Below the pieces are notes generated by a model. That model had not been told where the DNA came from. It searched no databases and saw only the letters and a program-made list of their open reading frames with translations. DNA of 6,807 nucleotides from Deferribacteres bacterium (GTDB taxonomy: Bacteria; Zhuqueibacterota; Zhuqueibacteria; Zhuqueibacterales; Geothermadaptataceae), in NCBI GenBank assembly GCA_020633655.1, contig JACKDF010000049.1, forward strand, positions 1 to 6,807, read 5' to 3'. Position numbers and translations under genes: made by a program. Below are positions 5,924 to 6,807 of the stretch, piece by piece (the stretch's first letter is position 1; each line of letters begins with the position of its first letter).

Positions 5924-6807
5924 TTATACTCCGCGTATCAAATTGTAATTTTTAAAACCACCAATTTCCCTGCCACCCGCCAAATAGTGTTCAAGAAATG
6001 AAATCGTTTTGTATTTCAAAGTTTCATGCTTGTGTTTTTTTCGTAATGGATCAGGCTTTCCTGCGTATTGCAGACTTTCTTGCCAATCGAACTTTTTAAT
6101 CCATTCAGCCATGACAGCAGGATGAGATTCCTTGAATCGTGCAACTTGATTCAAAGGACCATAATCGAATTCAACTGGAATTGCCTGATCAAGTTCCCGG
6201 GCTTTTTGTTCACCTTTATGGTTGGTGTTAATATACCGCGTTTTTGTTTTCATCAATTTGGGAGGTCGAACCCATCCATAATGAAAAATTCGCGCGTTCA
6301 CCTGCGCGACGTTGAGCTTGAAAGTACCCTCTTTTTGCCGGTAATTTATACCGTCAAAATCCGGGATACGGCGGAAAGATTGAGCCGATTGCCATGAATG
6401 AATTTGCGGATCGTTACGTACAATACGGATTTCTTTCTTGTACCAACCGTGGGATTTATGATAATGCTCATAATCACCCCAAAAGTGGAGATAATTAAAA
6501 ATCAATCCTTGTACAAGTGTGTTGTTCAGCAGGTCATCGCAGCGTTTTCGAATGACAGGTAAATCGTTTTCGTGTACGACCTCATCTGCCTGCAAATAAA
6601 AAAGCCAGTCACCAGAGCACGCTTCCCTGGCGATATCGGTTTGGTGTGCGTGTTCCATACCGCGCGGGTATTTTTGTAAATCCCAAACAGTGTCGATTAT
6701 CTTCACTTTATCAGAGTTAATGCTTTCGATTTCTGCACGGGTACGATCATCCGCTTCGCAGTCACCGAGTGCGAATACAAATTCATCAACCAATGGCAGT
6801 ATCGACT
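5924..6807 (-). CDS. GT2-like glycosyltransferase, N-terminus cut by window edge
   Basis: The frame is open from the right edge to the TAA at 5924-5926, giving 293 visible complete codons. The protein is a GT-A fold glycosyltransferase that has lost only a short N-terminal strand to the edge: the visible part begins SILPLVDEFVFALGD (residues 1-15), which in this family follows the first beta-alpha unit. DWLFYLQADEVVHE (66-79) holds the metal/nucleotide site as Q72-A-D74 in place of the usual DxD. WYKKEIRIVRN (121-131), FHYGWVRPP (174-182) and AGGREIGGFKNYNL (276-289) give further family character. A TTG at 6791-6793 is an internal codon and not the start, since the family sequence continues upstream of it. 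The next gene begins 5 bp downstream. This gene probably adds a sugar to the same glycan; the specific reaction is unknown. Confidence 0.85.
   Translation of the reverse strand, partial: SILPLVDEFVFALGDCEADDRTRAEIESINSDKVKIIDTVWDLQKYPRGMEHAHQTDIAREACSGDWLFYLQADEVVHENDLPVIRKRCDDLLNNTLVQGLIFNYLHFWGDYEHYHKSHGWYKKEIRIVRNDPQIHSWQSAQSFRRIPDFDGINYRQKEGTFKLNVAQVNARIFHYGWVRPPKLMKTKTRYINTNHKGEQKARELDQAIPVEFDYGPLNQVARFKESHPAVMAEWIKKFDWQESLQYAGKPDPLRKKHKHETLKYKTISFLEHYLAGGREIGGFKNYNLIRGV
5929..5932 (-). promoter_or_regulatory. Shine-Dalgarno GGAG for the TTG-started GT4 gene
   Basis: Read on the minus strand, GGAG lies 10 nt before the TTG at 5916-5918, within the last two sense codons of the preceding gene. 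The spacing is at the long end of normal. It matters because it supports a non-ATG start where no in-frame ATG is available near the N-terminus. Confidence 0.5.

Noticed and set aside
6068..6397. Plus-strand open frame of 109 codons, with similar ones at 582-905, 4449-4814 and 4815-5150
   Set aside because: Each lies antisense to a glycosyltransferase or methyltransferase gene with clear family motifs. Their translations show no recognisable domain.
1..6807. Mobile elements, CRISPR arrays, tRNA or rRNA genes, riboswitches
   Set aside because: No transposase or integrase, no regularly spaced repeats, and no room for RNA genes: coding sequence fills all but about 46 bp of the window.

Overview
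The window is almost wall-to-wall coding on the minus strand and reads as part of one cell-surface glycan operon of a Gram-negative (diderm) bacterium. The strongest clue is a WaaF-like ADP-heptose:LPS heptosyltransferase at the left end, which implies a heptose-containing lipopolysaccharide or lipooligosaccharide core. The phylum cannot be fixed from this sequence. Base composition is moderately AT-rich, start codons include TTG, and Shine-Dalgarno signals are mixed. A lineage such as Calditrichota or the Bacteroidota/Chlorobi group would fit, but this is only a guess.

Transcription runs from right to left. In that order the genes are: a GT2-type glycosyltransferase cut by the right edge (5924-6807); a GT4 glycosyltransferase with a TTG start (4677-5918); a class I SAM-dependent methyltransferase (3958-4677); a second GT4 (2819-3961); a WaaE/KdtX/LgtF-like GT2 (2083-2829); a third GT4 (1007-2101); and the WaaF-like GT9 cut by the left edge (1-965). 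Six of the seven genes are glycosyltransferases. Neighbours overlap by 1-19 bp or are separated by 5 bp. The only real gap is 41 bp (966-1006), before waaF. No gene, tRNA, rRNA, mobile element or CRISPR array is supported on the plus strand; the plus-strand open frames lie antisense to conserved genes.

The likely joint role is stepwise assembly of an LPS/LOS core oligosaccharide on the cytoplasmic face of the inner membrane. WaaF would add the second core heptose, the WaaE-like enzyme and the GT4/GT2 enzymes would extend or branch the core, and the methyltransferase may modify or cap a sugar. No Wzx flippase, Wzy polymerase, ligase or nucleotide-sugar synthesis gene is in view, so O-antigen or capsule assembly cannot be excluded. 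I see no sign of an undescribed system. The points most worth a second look are the embedded methyltransferase, the different EX7E motifs of the three GT4 enzymes, and a small perfect hairpin that abuts one start codon at a translationally coupled junction.
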